From assembly GCF_005233515.1 (NCBI RefSeq), contig NZ_QFZZ01000001.1, forward strand, positions 773,320-837,319: a stretch of DNA of 64,000 nt, written 5' to 3'. The position numbers and the translations under genes are program-made. Numbering within the stretch: position 1 is the stretch's first letter; each line of letters starts with the position of its first letter. The notes beneath the pieces are model-generated. The model ran no database searches. It was not told the DNA's origin and was given only the letters and a program-made list of their open reading frames with translations. Shown piece by piece: positions 52,585 through 62,030 of this stretch. The stretch comes from Pseudomonas sp. CFBP13508 (GTDB taxonomy: Bacteria > Pseudomonadota > Gammaproteobacteria > Pseudomonadales > Pseudomonadaceae).

Positions 52585-54002
52585 GTCTGAAAGTCTTCCT
52601 GCCGAGTCTGCTGGTGCTGGCCCTCAGCGCCTGCGCCGTCGGCCCCGACTACAAGACCCCAGCCACGGAGGCGGCCAATATTACGACCGCCACCGACGGC
52701 GCCGCCGGGCAAAAAAACTTCGACCGTTCGAAATTCGAAGGCATCTGGTGGCAGCAATTCGACGATCCGACCCTCAACCAGTTGGTGACGCAATCGCTGC
52801 AAGGCAACCGTGAACTGCGTGTGGCGTTCGCCCGCTGGAAAGCCGCCCGGGCAATCCGCGACGACGCCAGCAACGACGCGATGCCAACCATCACCAGCCG
52901 CGCCAGCAGTGACCTGGGCAAAGGCCAGATTCCTGGCCAGACCACCGACCGGGTCAATAGCGAACGCTATGACCTCGGTCTGGACATGGCCTGGGAGCTT
53001 GACCTGTTCGGCCGCATCCAGCGCAACCTGGAAGCCAGTGATGCCGACCAGCAAGCCGCCGAAGCCGATCTGTACCAGCTGCAAGTCACCATGATTGCCG
53101 AACTGGTCGATGCCTACGGTCAACTGCGCGGCGCACAGTTGCGGGAAAAGATCGCCGTGGCCAACCTGAACAACCAGGAGGAGTCGCGCAAGATCACCAT
53201 CAGCCTTCGTGACGCCGGTGTCGGTGATCAGCTCGATGTCGAGCGCGCCGATGCGCGTCTGGCCAACGTTGAAGCCACTGTGCCGCAGTTGCAGGCGGAA
53301 CAGGTTCGGCAGAAAAACCGTATCGCCACCCTGCTCGGTGAGCGCCCGGACAAGCTGACCGTCGACCTGAGCCCGAAAGACCTGCCGGCCATCGCCAAGG
53401 CGCTGCCAATCGGTGATCCGGGTGAACTGCTGCAACGTCGTCCGGACATCCTCAGCGCCGAGCGGCAACTGGCTTCGGCCACTGCGCGCATCGGCGTGGC
53501 CAAGGCCGATTTGTTCCCCCGGGTCAGTCTCAGCGGTTTCCTCGGCTGGACGGCCGGACGTGGCTCGCAAATCGGTTCCTCGGCGGCCAACGCCTGGGCA
53601 CTCGGCCCGAGCATCACTTGGGCCGCGTTTGACCTCGGCAGCGTCCGCGCTCGTTTGCGTGGCGCAGATGCTGACGCCGAGGGCGCGCTGGCCAACTACG
53701 AGCAACAGGTACTGCTGGCTCTCGAAGAATCGGAAAACGCCTTCAGCGATTACGGCAAGCGTCAGCAACGCCTGATCTCGCTGATCCGTCAGAGCGAATC
53801 GAGTCGCAAGGCTGCCGATCTGGCGGAAATCCGCTATCGCGAAGGCACCACCGACTTCCTTGTCCTGCTCGACGCCCAGCGTGAGCGCCTGAACGCCGAA
53901 GACACTCAGGCCCAGGCCGAAGTTGAGCTGTATCGCGGCATCGTCGCGATCTACAAGGCCCTCGGCGGTGGCTGGCAACCGGAGACAGTTGCCAGCAAGT
54001 AA
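52581..54002 (+). CDS. oprN: OprN, outer-membrane channel of MexEF-OprN
   Basis: 473 residues. Lipoprotein signal with LSAC (Cys18), then GPDYKTP, the common start of NodT/OprM-type channels, and two OEP repeats. FEGIWWQQFDDPTLNQLV and DLGLDMAWELDLFGR are diagnostic. Trimeric TolC-like duct for MexEF. The start overlaps mexF, and two terminators follow. Confidence 0.93.
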   Translation: MSLKVFLPSLLVLALSACAVGPDYKTPATEAANITTATDGAAGQKNFDRSKFEGIWWQQFDDPTLNQLVTQSLQGNRELRVAFARWKAARAIRDDASNDAMPTITSRASSDLGKGQIPGQTTDRVNSERYDLGLDMAWELDLFGRIQRNLEASDADQQAAEADLYQLQVTMIAELVDAYGQLRGAQLREKIAVANLNNQEESRKITISLRDAGVGDQLDVERADARLANVEATVPQLQAEQVRQKNRIATLLGERPDKLTVDLSPKDLPAIAKALPIGDPGELLQRRPDILSAERQLASATARIGVAKADLFPRVSLSGFLGWTAGRGSQIGSSAANAWALGPSITWAAFDLGSVRARLRGADADAEGALANYEQQVLLALEESENAFSDYGKRQQRLISLIRQSESSRKAADLAEIRYREGTTDFLVLLDAQRERLNAEDTQAQAEVELYRGIVAIYKALGGGWQPETVASK

Positions 54003-54020
54003 AGATTGTTAAAGAGCTCC

Positions 54021-54050
54021 TTTGGTTGGCCGCAACCAACCAAATTTTTT
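54021..54050 (+). terminator. first intrinsic terminator after oprN
   Basis: Stem TTTGGTTGG / CCAACCAAA, loop CCGCAA, followed by six T. Confidence 0.92.
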
Positions 54051-54084
54051 GCCCCGCGTATCATTCGGTCGCGGGGTTTTTTTA
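54051..54084 (+). terminator. second intrinsic terminator after oprN
   Basis: Stem CCCCGCG / CGCGGGG followed by seven or eight T, immediately after the first terminator; a tandem arrangement that gives tight closure of a strongly inducible operon. Confidence 0.88.
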
Positions 54085-54106
54085 TGCCACTGAATCACCA
54101 ATCCCG

Positions 54107-54220
54107 TGTAGGAGCTGCCGAGTGCAACGAGGCTGCGATCCTTGATGGGAATGTAGCCGGGGACGCTCTGCGTCCCAAGATCAAAAGATCGCAGCCTCGT
54201 TGCACTCGACAGCTCCTACA
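54107..54220. repeat. REPIN, class c (GTAGGAGCTG family)
   Basis: Inverted repeat with 30-base arms: TGTAGGAGCTGCCGAGTGCA at the left (54107-54126) and its mate ending GACAGCTCCTACA at 54220; the inner halves share AACGAGGCTGCGATC. Same family as 28468-28579. It lies between the convergent oprN and HlyD-family genes. Confidence 0.9.
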
Positions 54221-54226
54221 GGGGAA

Positions 54227-55171
54227 TCAGGGTTCCAGGACGGTGACGGTGGCGGTGGTACCGGCGCGCAGGCGATGCTTGCCGGCAAAGTCGCCATCGA
54301 TGCCGATACGCACCGGCACCCGTTGCGCCAGTTTCACCCAGGTGTAACTCGGGTTGATGTTCGCCAGCAGACGACTGCCCGGCGCGTTTTCGCGGTCGGC
54401 GATGGCGAAGGCGATGCTTTCTACCGTGCCGCCGAAACGCTCACCGCTCATCAATTGAATGCGTACCCGATCACCCTCCTCGATTCGCGGCAGCTTGGTT
54501 TCCTCGAAGTAACCACTGACATAGAACGAATCGCTGTCGACCAGCGCCAGCAGTGCCCCGCCCGCCTGTGCGTAATCACCCTGGCGGGTCAGCAGGTTGG
54601 TCACGTAACCGCTCACTGGCGATTCAACGCGGGTGCGCTGCAAGTCCAGTTCGGCTTGGGTCAGCGCGGCAATTGCCAGTTGCACATTGGCTTCGGCCAG
54701 CCCGAGGTTTGCCTGATTGCGCAGCAGATCCGCCTGGGCAACCGCTACGTCGGTACTGGCCTTCTCCCATTCTTCACCGGAAATCGCGAAGCCCTGTTTC
54801 AGCGTGCGGCGCCGGCGCTCCTCGCTTTGACGTTGTTTGAGCAACGCCTCACTGGCGACGATTGCCGCTTGCGATTGCCCCAGCGACGCCTTGGACACTT
54901 CCACCGAGCGCCGGGCATGCTCGACCGCCAGTTGATAGCGCGCCGGATCGATCTCCAGCAACAATTGGCCCTTGTCGACATGCTGGTTGTCCTGCACTGC
55001 CAGTTTGACGATTCGCCCCGAAACATCCGCCGACAGCGTCACCACATCCGCCCTCACCCGAGCATCCCGTGTCCACGGCGCGCGGGTGTAATACTCCCAA
55101 GCAAACCAGCCAAGGACGATCGCCAGGATCACCACTGCCACGGTCATCATTCGTGCAACTAGTGCTTTCAA
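54227..55171 (-). CDS. HlyD-family efflux adaptor (AaeA/EmrA-like)
   Basis: 314 residues from a TTG start at 55171, supported by GGAG nine bases upstream and by the conserved MKALV-type opening. One membrane helix (about 8-26), then TRAPWTRDARVRADVVTLSADVSG (shown in part), an adaptor hallmark, a coiled coil (about 80-170) and a beta-barrel end. It lies just after the DUF1656 gene, and works with the FUSC protein to export aromatic acids or similar compounds. Confidence 0.88.
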   Translation of the reverse strand: MKALVARMMTVAVVILAIVLGWFAWEYYTRAPWTRDARVRADVVTLSADVSGRIVKLAVQDNQHVDKGQLLLEIDPARYQLAVEHARRSVEVSKASLGQSQAAIVASEALLKQRQSEERRRRTLKQGFAISGEEWEKASTDVAVAQADLLRNQANLGLAEANVQLAIAALTQAELDLQRTRVESPVSGYVTNLLTRQGDYAQAGGALLALVDSDSFYVSGYFEETKLPRIEEGDRVRIQLMSGERFGGTVESIAFAIADRENAPGSRLLANINPSYTWVKLAQRVPVRIGIDGDFAGKHRLRAGTTATVTVLEP

Positions 55172-55175
55172 GACA

Positions 55176-55376
55176 TCAGGCTCCCATCAACAGAATCAGC
55201 GTGGCGCAGACACAGGCATACAGCGCGCCTTCGAACAGTGCTTCATGCCACACCAGGCGCAGCACGCCGAGGCGCCGCAGACACCAGTCCAGCAACATGA
55301 AAATCGGGATCGCCAGTAACAGCGCCTGGGCAATCGGCGGCAGATAGACCCCGCCAATCTCGAAATCAATGGGCAA
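55176..55376 (-). CDS. DUF1656 small membrane protein
   Basis: 66 residues from TTG 55376 (ribosome site GGAG nine bases upstream), overlapping the FUSC stop by 11 bases. Motif IDFEIGGVYLPPIAQALL followed by two membrane helices, diagnostic for DUF1656 (YdhI/AaeX-like) small subunits that always sit between FUSC and HlyD genes. Confidence 0.85.
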   Translation of the reverse strand: MPIDFEIGGVYLPPIAQALLLAIPIFMLLDWCLRRLGVLRLVWHEALFEGALYACVCATLILLMGA

Positions 55377-57501
55377 GTTGCGGTTCTCCTTCCAGGCCTT
55401 GAGGTTGCAAATATTCGCCGTGCCGCTCGAGGAACGACACCACAATCAGCAGCGCCACGCGCATACGGAACACCGACCACAGATGTTCATGACTGGTGGC
55501 GTGCAGCTCGTCCAGCTCATCGCCGAGTTGGTGCAACGTGGCCAGCAGCGCCGCAAGCTGGACATCGTCGCGACCGGCAACCAAACGACCAGTCTTGCGC
55601 AACGCCGACGCCAGGCGTTGGCCGAACGCATCGGTGAGTAACCCATTGTTCTGCGCCTGCTGCCGCAGCTGATGCATGGCCACGCCCAAGGCCACGCATG
55701 CCAGGCTGATTTCATACAAGCGCTGCATGGCACGATCGTTCGCCGCTGGCAGCAGGCCGAGCATGCTGGTCAGGCGATCGGTCATCCGACTCTCGAAAGC
55801 GAATTGTTGTTCATCGGTCGCCGGCATTTTGCTCAGTTGGTACACCTGCTCCCGCGCTTCGCCGTACAGGCGGCGGATGCGCAAGGCCGGGCGGAACGGG
55901 AAGATCAGCGCATAAACGATCAGGGCCAGCATCGCTGCACTGACGTAGGCGCCGGCGAATTCGAACCATTGGATCGCCGTGTTCTGCCCAGTGCCGGTAT
56001 TTTGCGGTCCGAGCATGAGGAAACTGGACAGGCCAAGGCCCATGCCGATACCGGCGGTGGCCGGACTGGAAATGCCCACAGCAATGGCATACAGCAGCGG
56101 CGCCAGCAGCAATGCCAGCAGCTCGAAATCACTGATCGCCGGCACCAGCATGAATTGGTACAACGCCGATACCACCAGTGCCAGGCCCAGTCCGCGCGCA
56201 TAGCTTTGCGCAGCCATCAGCGGGCGCGGAAAAGTCGCCATCAGCGAGCAGAGAATCCCCACCAGAATCATCCCGCCACGCGCGCCATCCCACGCGGTTT
56301 CGATCCAGATCAGGCCGGACACCAACAGCGCGGTGAAGGCGCGAATGGCGTTCATTGAGGCCAGGGTGAAATCCAGATGCAAAGGACTGCTCTGGCCGCG
56401 ATAGAGACAGCTGGCCGGGCGCCCTTCCTGAATCGCGTCGCTCAGTTCGAGGATCTGCTCAAGTTGCTGCAACAGGCGCGCCTGCTCCCAACGCAGCGCC
56501 CAGGCCAGTGAACGCAGGGTCGCGCTCATGTTCTCGGTCTGCTGCTCGGCCTTGTACGCCAACGCTTCGAACTGTTGCTGCAAGGTGACGAAACGCTGCC
56601 GATCGGCGCCAGACAGCGCGCGCCCCTGTTGCGCGAGCTGCTCCAGCAATGCCAATTCCTCGGCCCGCAACTGCTGAACCTCAAGCGGCAGATCGCCCTC
56701 CCAGCGTTCGATGAGCAATTCACGCTGATGACGCAGCGCGGTCAGTCGCGAGGTCAGCAGCATCAGTTGATTGCCGAGCAGCAATACCAGGTTGTCCGCG
56801 CTGCGCAACCGTGGCGCATCGAAATACAAATGACGGCGCAAACCTTCCAGCGCGCTGATTTCACCTAGCAGCTGCATTTGCCTACGCTGGAAATCGGCTT
56901 CGCTTTCTTCCGTGCGAAGCACCTCGGCGGCGTGGCTGGCGGCCAGTTTGATGACCTGATCGATTTTGGCGAAATAGCCCTTGGCGACAGCTTCAGGCCG
57001 TGCCGTGAGCAAACTGACCACGCAGACACAGGCCACCGCCAACAAGGTTTCGGTGACACGGGTAACCGCTAGCAGAAACGTGCCGTCCTGATCCGGAATC
57101 GCCAGCAAGGCCACGACCACTGCGGTGTAACCACTGAGCACGAACGCTTGGGAACTGGTGTAGCGCAGCAAGGTGCCGCCCGCCGTGCACAGCGCTAGCC
57201 ACAACGCCAATGTGGTAATGAACGGCAGCGGCGCCTGAGGGAAAATCGCCATGATCAACACCGCCACCGCCGCCCCCACGGTGGTGCCGATCACCTGGCC
57301 GAAACTGCGCGCCAGTGCCATCCCCGCCAATGGCTGGCTGACAATCACCACGGCCATGATCGACCACTTCGGCTGTTCGAGATCGAAAATGAACGCCAGA
57401 TACAGGGTCAACAGGCCAGCGGCGATAGTCCGCAGGGCAAACAGCAGAACAGCCTGACCGGGATGGATCAGAGCCTTGAAATAAGCAAACAGCGCTGGCA
57501 T
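55366..57501 (-). CDS. FUSC-family efflux protein (AaeB-like)
   Basis: 711 residues. Two blocks of about five or six membrane helices (about 20-155 and 370-500) separated by a cytoplasmic helical domain, the fusaric-acid-resistance/AaeB layout. ATG 57501 (MPALFAYFKAL) follows GAAGAG; the longer ORF start at 57600 has no ribosome site. First gene of a three-gene operon with DUF1656 and HlyD proteins. Substrate likely hydroxylated aromatic acids or fusaric-acid-like compounds, by family only. Confidence 0.88.
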   Translation of the reverse strand: MPALFAYFKALIHPGQAVLLFALRTIAAGLLTLYLAFIFDLEQPKWSIMAVVIVSQPLAGMALARSFGQVIGTTVGAAVAVLIMAIFPQAPLPFITTLALWLALCTAGGTLLRYTSSQAFVLSGYTAVVVALLAIPDQDGTFLLAVTRVTETLLAVACVCVVSLLTARPEAVAKGYFAKIDQVIKLAASHAAEVLRTEESEADFQRRQMQLLGEISALEGLRRHLYFDAPRLRSADNLVLLLGNQLMLLTSRLTALRHQRELLIERWEGDLPLEVQQLRAEELALLEQLAQQGRALSGADRQRFVTLQQQFEALAYKAEQQTENMSATLRSLAWALRWEQARLLQQLEQILELSDAIQEGRPASCLYRGQSSPLHLDFTLASMNAIRAFTALLVSGLIWIETAWDGARGGMILVGILCSLMATFPRPLMAAQSYARGLGLALVVSALYQFMLVPAISDFELLALLLAPLLYAIAVGISSPATAGIGMGLGLSSFLMLGPQNTGTGQNTAIQWFEFAGAYVSAAMLALIVYALIFPFRPALRIRRLYGEAREQVYQLSKMPATDEQQFAFESRMTDRLTSMLGLLPAANDRAMQRLYEISLACVALGVAMHQLRQQAQNNGLLTDAFGQRLASALRKTGRLVAGRDDVQLAALLATLHQLGDELDELHATSHEHLWSVFRMRVALLIVVSFLERHGEYLQPQGLEGEPQLAH

Positions 57502-57671
57502 GGGCACACTCTTCAAAACGACTTCTGCAAGCGTAGACATTGCAGCAAAAGCCTGACGGATTTCACAGTCGACACGTGTTGTAGGACGATTCGCTGGCAA
57601 CGGTTTGACTCACGCGCCAAGCTGAACGAAGCTTGCCGCTCTGCTCAAGTTCGAAGCTTTCGGAAACCCGC

Positions 57672-58727
57672 ATGACTCAGTCCCGCCGCAACCTGCTGAT
57701 CGGCCTAGGCCTCGTCCTGATCCTCGGCGTCGTCTGGCTGTCCTGGCGCAGCAATGCACCGACTATTCCCGATGCTATCAAACATGGCTACAGCGAAGCG
57801 CTGAACGCCGCGCGCACCGGTGAGCCCGGAGCGGCGCGCCAGTTGTACCAGCAATTGGGGCGCCCGGACATCTCGGTCAAGCGCCGCGTCTGGCTGCATG
57901 GCGAGCTGCCCAACTATCCCAGCCCGCAGGCACTGAAACTGGCTGACATCGACTTGCATCACGAAGCGCCGCAAGTGCGCGTCGCAGCGATCAAAAGCAT
58001 CGTCGGCCTGGTGCCCGGCGGGCAACGCAGCCTGTTGCTCGGGCCGCTGCTCGACGATGAAGAACAAACTGTCCGTTTCGCTGCGATCAATGCCCTGCTC
58101 GGCCTAACCCCGGACGAGTTGGGCCTGTATTTCGCGCCGCTACAGCAAGCCATCGACGGGTGGCAGCAGACGCTCGAAAGCCAGCCGGAAAGCGCCGCCA
58201 ACTATGCGCAACTGGCACGTCTCTATATTCATAACGCCGAATACAAACAGGCACAGCAAGCGCTGGACAACACGTTGCGCCTGGAGCCCGGCAACCTGTC
58301 GGCGCTGGTCATGCAGATCGATGTGCTCGACCGCCAGGGCCAGAGCGATGCGGCCCGCCAGTTACTTGCACAACAACTCAAGGCGCAGCCTGACTCGGCC
58401 TATCTGCAACATGCCCTGGGTCTGTGGCTGTTGCATCACGGCCAGCGCGAATATGCCCTGCTCGGCCTGTCCAAGGCGGTCGAGCTGGAGCCGGACAACA
58501 AGGATTATCGCTACGACCTCGCCACCACTCTGCACAGTGCGGAAGAACTGGAAGCGGCGCAGAAACAACTGCAGGAAATCGTTCAGCGCCATCCCGCCGA
58601 CCGCAAGGCGCGAGTGCTGTTGATCAACTATTGGAAGGAAAGCGGCCAATTGCAGAATGTGCAGATCCTGCTGGCGCAACTGGAGCAACTGAATCCGGAC
58701 GACCCGGCCCTGCAACAAGGTCTTTAA
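57672..58727 (+). CDS. membrane-anchored HEAT/TPR repeat protein
   Basis: 351 residues. One N-terminal membrane helix (about 8-26) anchors a periplasmic or cytosolic repeat domain. Residues about 85-150 read as HEAT-like repeats (HEAPQVRVAAIKSIVGL, EEQTVRFAAINALLGL), then about five TPRs from 170 to the end (NYAQLARLYIHNAEYKQAQQAL and similar). It resembles the repeat parts of cytochrome c-type biogenesis or DPP6-like redox maturation proteins, but no catalytic motif exists. ATG 57672 gives the helix right at the start. The KaiC-like gene follows 133 bases later; a functional link is not shown. Confidence 0.78.
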   Translation: MTQSRRNLLIGLGLVLILGVVWLSWRSNAPTIPDAIKHGYSEALNAARTGEPGAARQLYQQLGRPDISVKRRVWLHGELPNYPSPQALKLADIDLHHEAPQVRVAAIKSIVGLVPGGQRSLLLGPLLDDEEQTVRFAAINALLGLTPDELGLYFAPLQQAIDGWQQTLESQPESAANYAQLARLYIHNAEYKQAQQALDNTLRLEPGNLSALVMQIDVLDRQGQSDAARQLLAQQLKAQPDSAYLQHALGLWLLHHGQREYALLGLSKAVELEPDNKDYRYDLATTLHSAEELEAAQKQLQEIVQRHPADRKARVLLINYWKESGQLQNVQILLAQLEQLNPDDPALQQGL

Positions 58728-58860
58728 TCAAGGCAAAGCGGGTGCAATCAACCACCTGTCGAAAGAAAAAGCGGAACCGTGAACATGCCCTGAGGTCAAG
58801 TTATTCAGGCGGCTCACTTAAGCCAGCCGCCGAATTACCCTAGTCATAAGAGGGCGTTTT

Positions 58861-60363
58861 TTGACTACATCAAACGAGTTGATCAGTGCAAAGGCCGCCG
58901 TCGGCATCGTAGGTCTGGACGACATCCTTGCCGGTGGCCTGTCTCGCGGCCATGTGTTTTTGCTCGAAGGGGAACCCGGGACCGGCAAAACCACCGTGGC
59001 TTTGCATTTCCTCCGCGCCGGTGCGCTGGCCGGGGAACGTTGCTTGTACATCACTCTCTCGGAAACCGAGAAAGAACTGCGTCAAGGTGCGCTCTCCCAC
59101 GGCTGGGAGCTGAACGAAAACATCAAGATCTTCGAGCTGACACCGCCGGAAAGCCTGCTCAATGCCGAACATCAGCAAAGCCTGCTGTATTCCTCGGACC
59201 TTGAACTGGGCGAGGCGACCAGGCAGATTTTCGAAGTTGTCGAACGCTTCAAACCGACCCGCGTAGTGCTCGACAGCCTTTCGGAGATCCGTCTGCTGGC
59301 GCAGAGCTCGTTGCGCTATCGTCGGCAGATTCTGGCGATCAAGCACTACTTTGTGCGCTACGACGCCACCGTCCTGCTGCTTGACGACCTGACCACAGAA
59401 TCCCTCGACAAGACCGTGCACAGTGTCGCCCACGGCGTGATTCGCCTTGAAGAGCTGACGCCAAGCTATGGCGCCGAGCGTCGTCGGGTACGAGTGGTCA
59501 AATATCGCGGGCAGAAATACCGTGGCGGTTTCCACGATTTCACCATCATGGGCGACGGCGTCCATGTTTTCCCACGCTTGGTAGCGGCGGAACATCGCGG
59601 CGACTACCCACGTCTGCAGCTGTCCAGCGGCATCCCGCAAATGGACGCCCTGCTCGGCGGCGGCATCGAGACCGGCTCAAGCACGCTGATTCTCGGCCCG
59701 GCCGGTACCGGCAAATCGATGATTTCGATGATCTTCGCCGCCGCAGCGGTGGCCCGAGGCGAAAAAGCCGCGCTGTTCATTTTCGATGAAGAGCTGGGCC
59801 TGCTGTTCGAACGCATGCGTCATCTCGGCATAGACCTCAAAGCCTTGCAGGCCACCGGTAACCTGCTGATCGAACAAGTAGACGCCGCCGAATTGTCTCC
59901 CGGTGAGTTGTCCCATCGCGTGCGTCGTTGCGTCGATGAGCTGGGTATCAAAACCGTGGTGATCGACAGCATTAACGGCTATCAAGCGGCGATGCCGGAA
60001 GAAAACGCGCTGGTGCTGCACATGCACGAGCTGCTGCTGTACCTTAACCGCAAAGGCGCGGCGACTTTCATGACGGTCGCCCAGCACGGTCTGGTGGGCG
60101 ATATGCAGGCGCCGGTCGACATCACTTACCTGGCCGACACGGTGATTCTGTTGCGCTACTTCGAAGCCCTCGGCAAAGTCCGCCGGGCGATCTCGATTAT
60201 CAAAAAACGTACCGGCAACCACGAGTCGACCATCCGTGAATACCGGATCTCCTCGCGTGGCATGACCATCGGCCAACCGCTGGAATCCTTCCAGGGCGTG
60301 CTGCGTGGCGTGCCGACCTACATGGGAGCGAGCAATCCATTGCTCGAGGATGAAAGCTTGTGA
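58861..60363 (+). CDS. KaiC-like double-domain ATPase
   Basis: 500 residues from TTG 58861 (AGAGG seven bases upstream). Two RecA/KaiC domains: Walker A GEPGTGKTT (37-45) and Walker B VVLDS (135-139) in the first, GPAGTGKSM (279-287) and TVVIDS (365-370) in the second. The second domain has FDEE (308-311) where KaiC has its catalytic glutamates and DITYLADT (420-427) where cyanobacterial KaiC has the Ser431-Thr432 phosphosites; here they are Thr422 and Tyr423. The end keeps NHESTIREYRIS. KaiA and KaiB genes are absent. The stop overlaps the start of the hybrid kinase (GTGA), which suggests that both act together as a signalling unit. Confidence 0.9.
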   Translation: MTTSNELISAKAAVGIVGLDDILAGGLSRGHVFLLEGEPGTGKTTVALHFLRAGALAGERCLYITLSETEKELRQGALSHGWELNENIKIFELTPPESLLNAEHQQSLLYSSDLELGEATRQIFEVVERFKPTRVVLDSLSEIRLLAQSSLRYRRQILAIKHYFVRYDATVLLLDDLTTESLDKTVHSVAHGVIRLEELTPSYGAERRRVRVVKYRGQKYRGGFHDFTIMGDGVHVFPRLVAAEHRGDYPRLQLSSGIPQMDALLGGGIETGSSTLILGPAGTGKSMISMIFAAAAVARGEKAALFIFDEELGLLFERMRHLGIDLKALQATGNLLIEQVDAAELSPGELSHRVRRCVDELGIKTVVIDSINGYQAAMPEENALVLHMHELLLYLNRKGAATFMTVAQHGLVGDMQAPVDITYLADTVILLRYFEALGKVRRAISIIKKRTGNHESTIREYRISSRGMTIGQPLESFQGVLRGVPTYMGASNPLLEDESL

Positions 60364-62030
60364 CGGTCAACACGCCGTTGGCCGAGCGGGTGCTGGTTCT
60401 GGCGCCCATGGGCCGTGACAGCCAGATCGCGTTGATGATTCTCAACGAAGCCGGTTACGGCGGCATGGTGGCGCCGAATCTCGGTGCTCTGTGCACCGAG
60501 CTGGAGGTCGGCGCCGGGTTGCTGCTGATTGCTGCTGAAGCGTTGCGCGGACCGGAACTTGAAGGGCTTATCGCCTACCTTGACCAGCAGCCCGCGTGGT
60601 CGGACATGCCCATCGTGCTGCTGACTCATCATGGCGGCGATGAACAAGGGCCGCCGTCGCGTCTCAGCACCCTGCTCGGCAACGTGACTTTTCTCGAGCG
60701 CCCCTTCCATCCCGCGACGCTGGTCAGTCTGGTCTCCGCCGCCCTGCGCGGGCGGCGACGACAATATGAAGCGCGCGATCGGCTGATCGACCTGAGTGAA
60801 AGCGAACGACGCCTGCAATCGACGCTGGAAACCCTCGAACAACAGGTTGAAGAGCGCACCGCACAGCTTCGCCACAACGAAGAAGCGCTGCGCCAATCGC
60901 AGAAAATGGAAGCGGTCGGCCAACTTACTGGCGGCATTGCTCACGACTTCAACAATATGCTCACCGGCATCATCGGTAGCCTGGAACTGCTGCGCCGGCG
61001 TCTGGCCCGGGGCCGCACCGAAGACCTCGACAGTCTGATCGATCTAGGCGTGACCTCCGCCAACCGCGCCGCCGGGCTGACTCACCGCTTGTTGGCGTTC
61101 TCCCGCCGACAATCCCTCGACCCGAAAGCCGTGCAGATGAACACGCTGGTGCTGTCGATGGGCGAGCTGCTGCAACGCAGCCTTAATGAAAGCATTCATC
61201 TGGAAATGCGCCTGGACGACAACCTCTGGGTTGCCGAGGCCGATCCCAATCAACTGGAAAGCGCCCTGCTCAACCTGGTAATCAATGCCCGTGATGCGAT
61301 GCCCGAGGGTGGCAAACTGGTGGTGGAAACCAGCAATCAGGTGCTGCATCGCGATTTCACCGCCGCTTACAGCAATCTGGAGCCGGGCGATTACGTGATG
61401 CTCAGCGTCACCGACAACGGCAGCGGCATGCCGCAAAGCGTGGTCAGCCGTGCGTTCGATCCGTTTTTTACTACCAAGCCAATCGGCCAGGGCACCGGCC
61501 TCGGACTGTCGATGATCTATGGCTTCAGCAAGCAATCACGCGGGCATGTGTCGATTGACAGTGAAGTCGATCAAGGCACCACGGTAAAACTCTACCTGCC
61601 GCGTTTCCGTGGTGAAGAAGTGGAAATTCCCGTCTCGGATTCGCAGCAGGCTCCGTATGCGATGGATGGCGAAACCGTACTCATCGTCGAAGACGATCCG
61701 GCTGTGCGCGTGTTGGTCAGCGCCGTGCTCAGTGAGTTGGGTTACGCGTTTGTGGAGGCCGGTGATGCCGATGGCGCCATGCCGATTCTAAATTCGACGC
61801 AACGTATTGATTTGCTGATCAGTGACGTTGGTCTGCCGGGGATGAACGGTCGGCAACTGGCGGAGGTCGGTCGGCAATACCGACCAGGTCTGAAAGTGTT
61901 GTTCATCACCGGTTATGCCGAACACGCGGCGGTGCGCGGCGGCTTCCTCGACTCGGGGATGCAGATGATCACCAAGCCTTTCACCTTTGATCTGCTCACC
62001 GCCAAGGTGCGCGAGATGATCAATAGCTAA
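60360..62030 (+). CDS. hybrid histidine kinase with degenerate N-terminal receiver
   Basis: 556 residues, GTG start overlapping the KaiC-like stop. Residues 10-130 have receiver-fold periodicity but lost the acidic pocket (LAPMG), the phospho-Asp (LLIAAEAL, Ala58/Ala59) and the conserved Lys (Arg114 in LERPF). A coiled coil (about 137-180) leads to the kinase core: GGIAHDFNN with His195, N-box NARDAMPEGG, G-box DNGSGM (352-357) and GTGLGLSM. A true C-terminal receiver follows with EDD pocket and Asp489 (ISDVGLP). Soluble. The pseudo-receiver may be the docking site for the KaiC-like protein; that is inference. Confidence 0.9.
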   Translation: MTVNTPLAERVLVLAPMGRDSQIALMILNEAGYGGMVAPNLGALCTELEVGAGLLLIAAEALRGPELEGLIAYLDQQPAWSDMPIVLLTHHGGDEQGPPSRLSTLLGNVTFLERPFHPATLVSLVSAALRGRRRQYEARDRLIDLSESERRLQSTLETLEQQVEERTAQLRHNEEALRQSQKMEAVGQLTGGIAHDFNNMLTGIIGSLELLRRRLARGRTEDLDSLIDLGVTSANRAAGLTHRLLAFSRRQSLDPKAVQMNTLVLSMGELLQRSLNESIHLEMRLDDNLWVAEADPNQLESALLNLVINARDAMPEGGKLVVETSNQVLHRDFTAAYSNLEPGDYVMLSVTDNGSGMPQSVVSRAFDPFFTTKPIGQGTGLGLSMIYGFSKQSRGHVSIDSEVDQGTTVKLYLPRFRGEEVEIPVSDSQQAPYAMDGETVLIVEDDPAVRVLVSAVLSELGYAFVEAGDADGAMPILNSTQRIDLLISDVGLPGMNGRQLAEVGRQYRPGLKVLFITGYAEHAAVRGGFLDSGMQMITKPFTFDLLTAKVREMINS

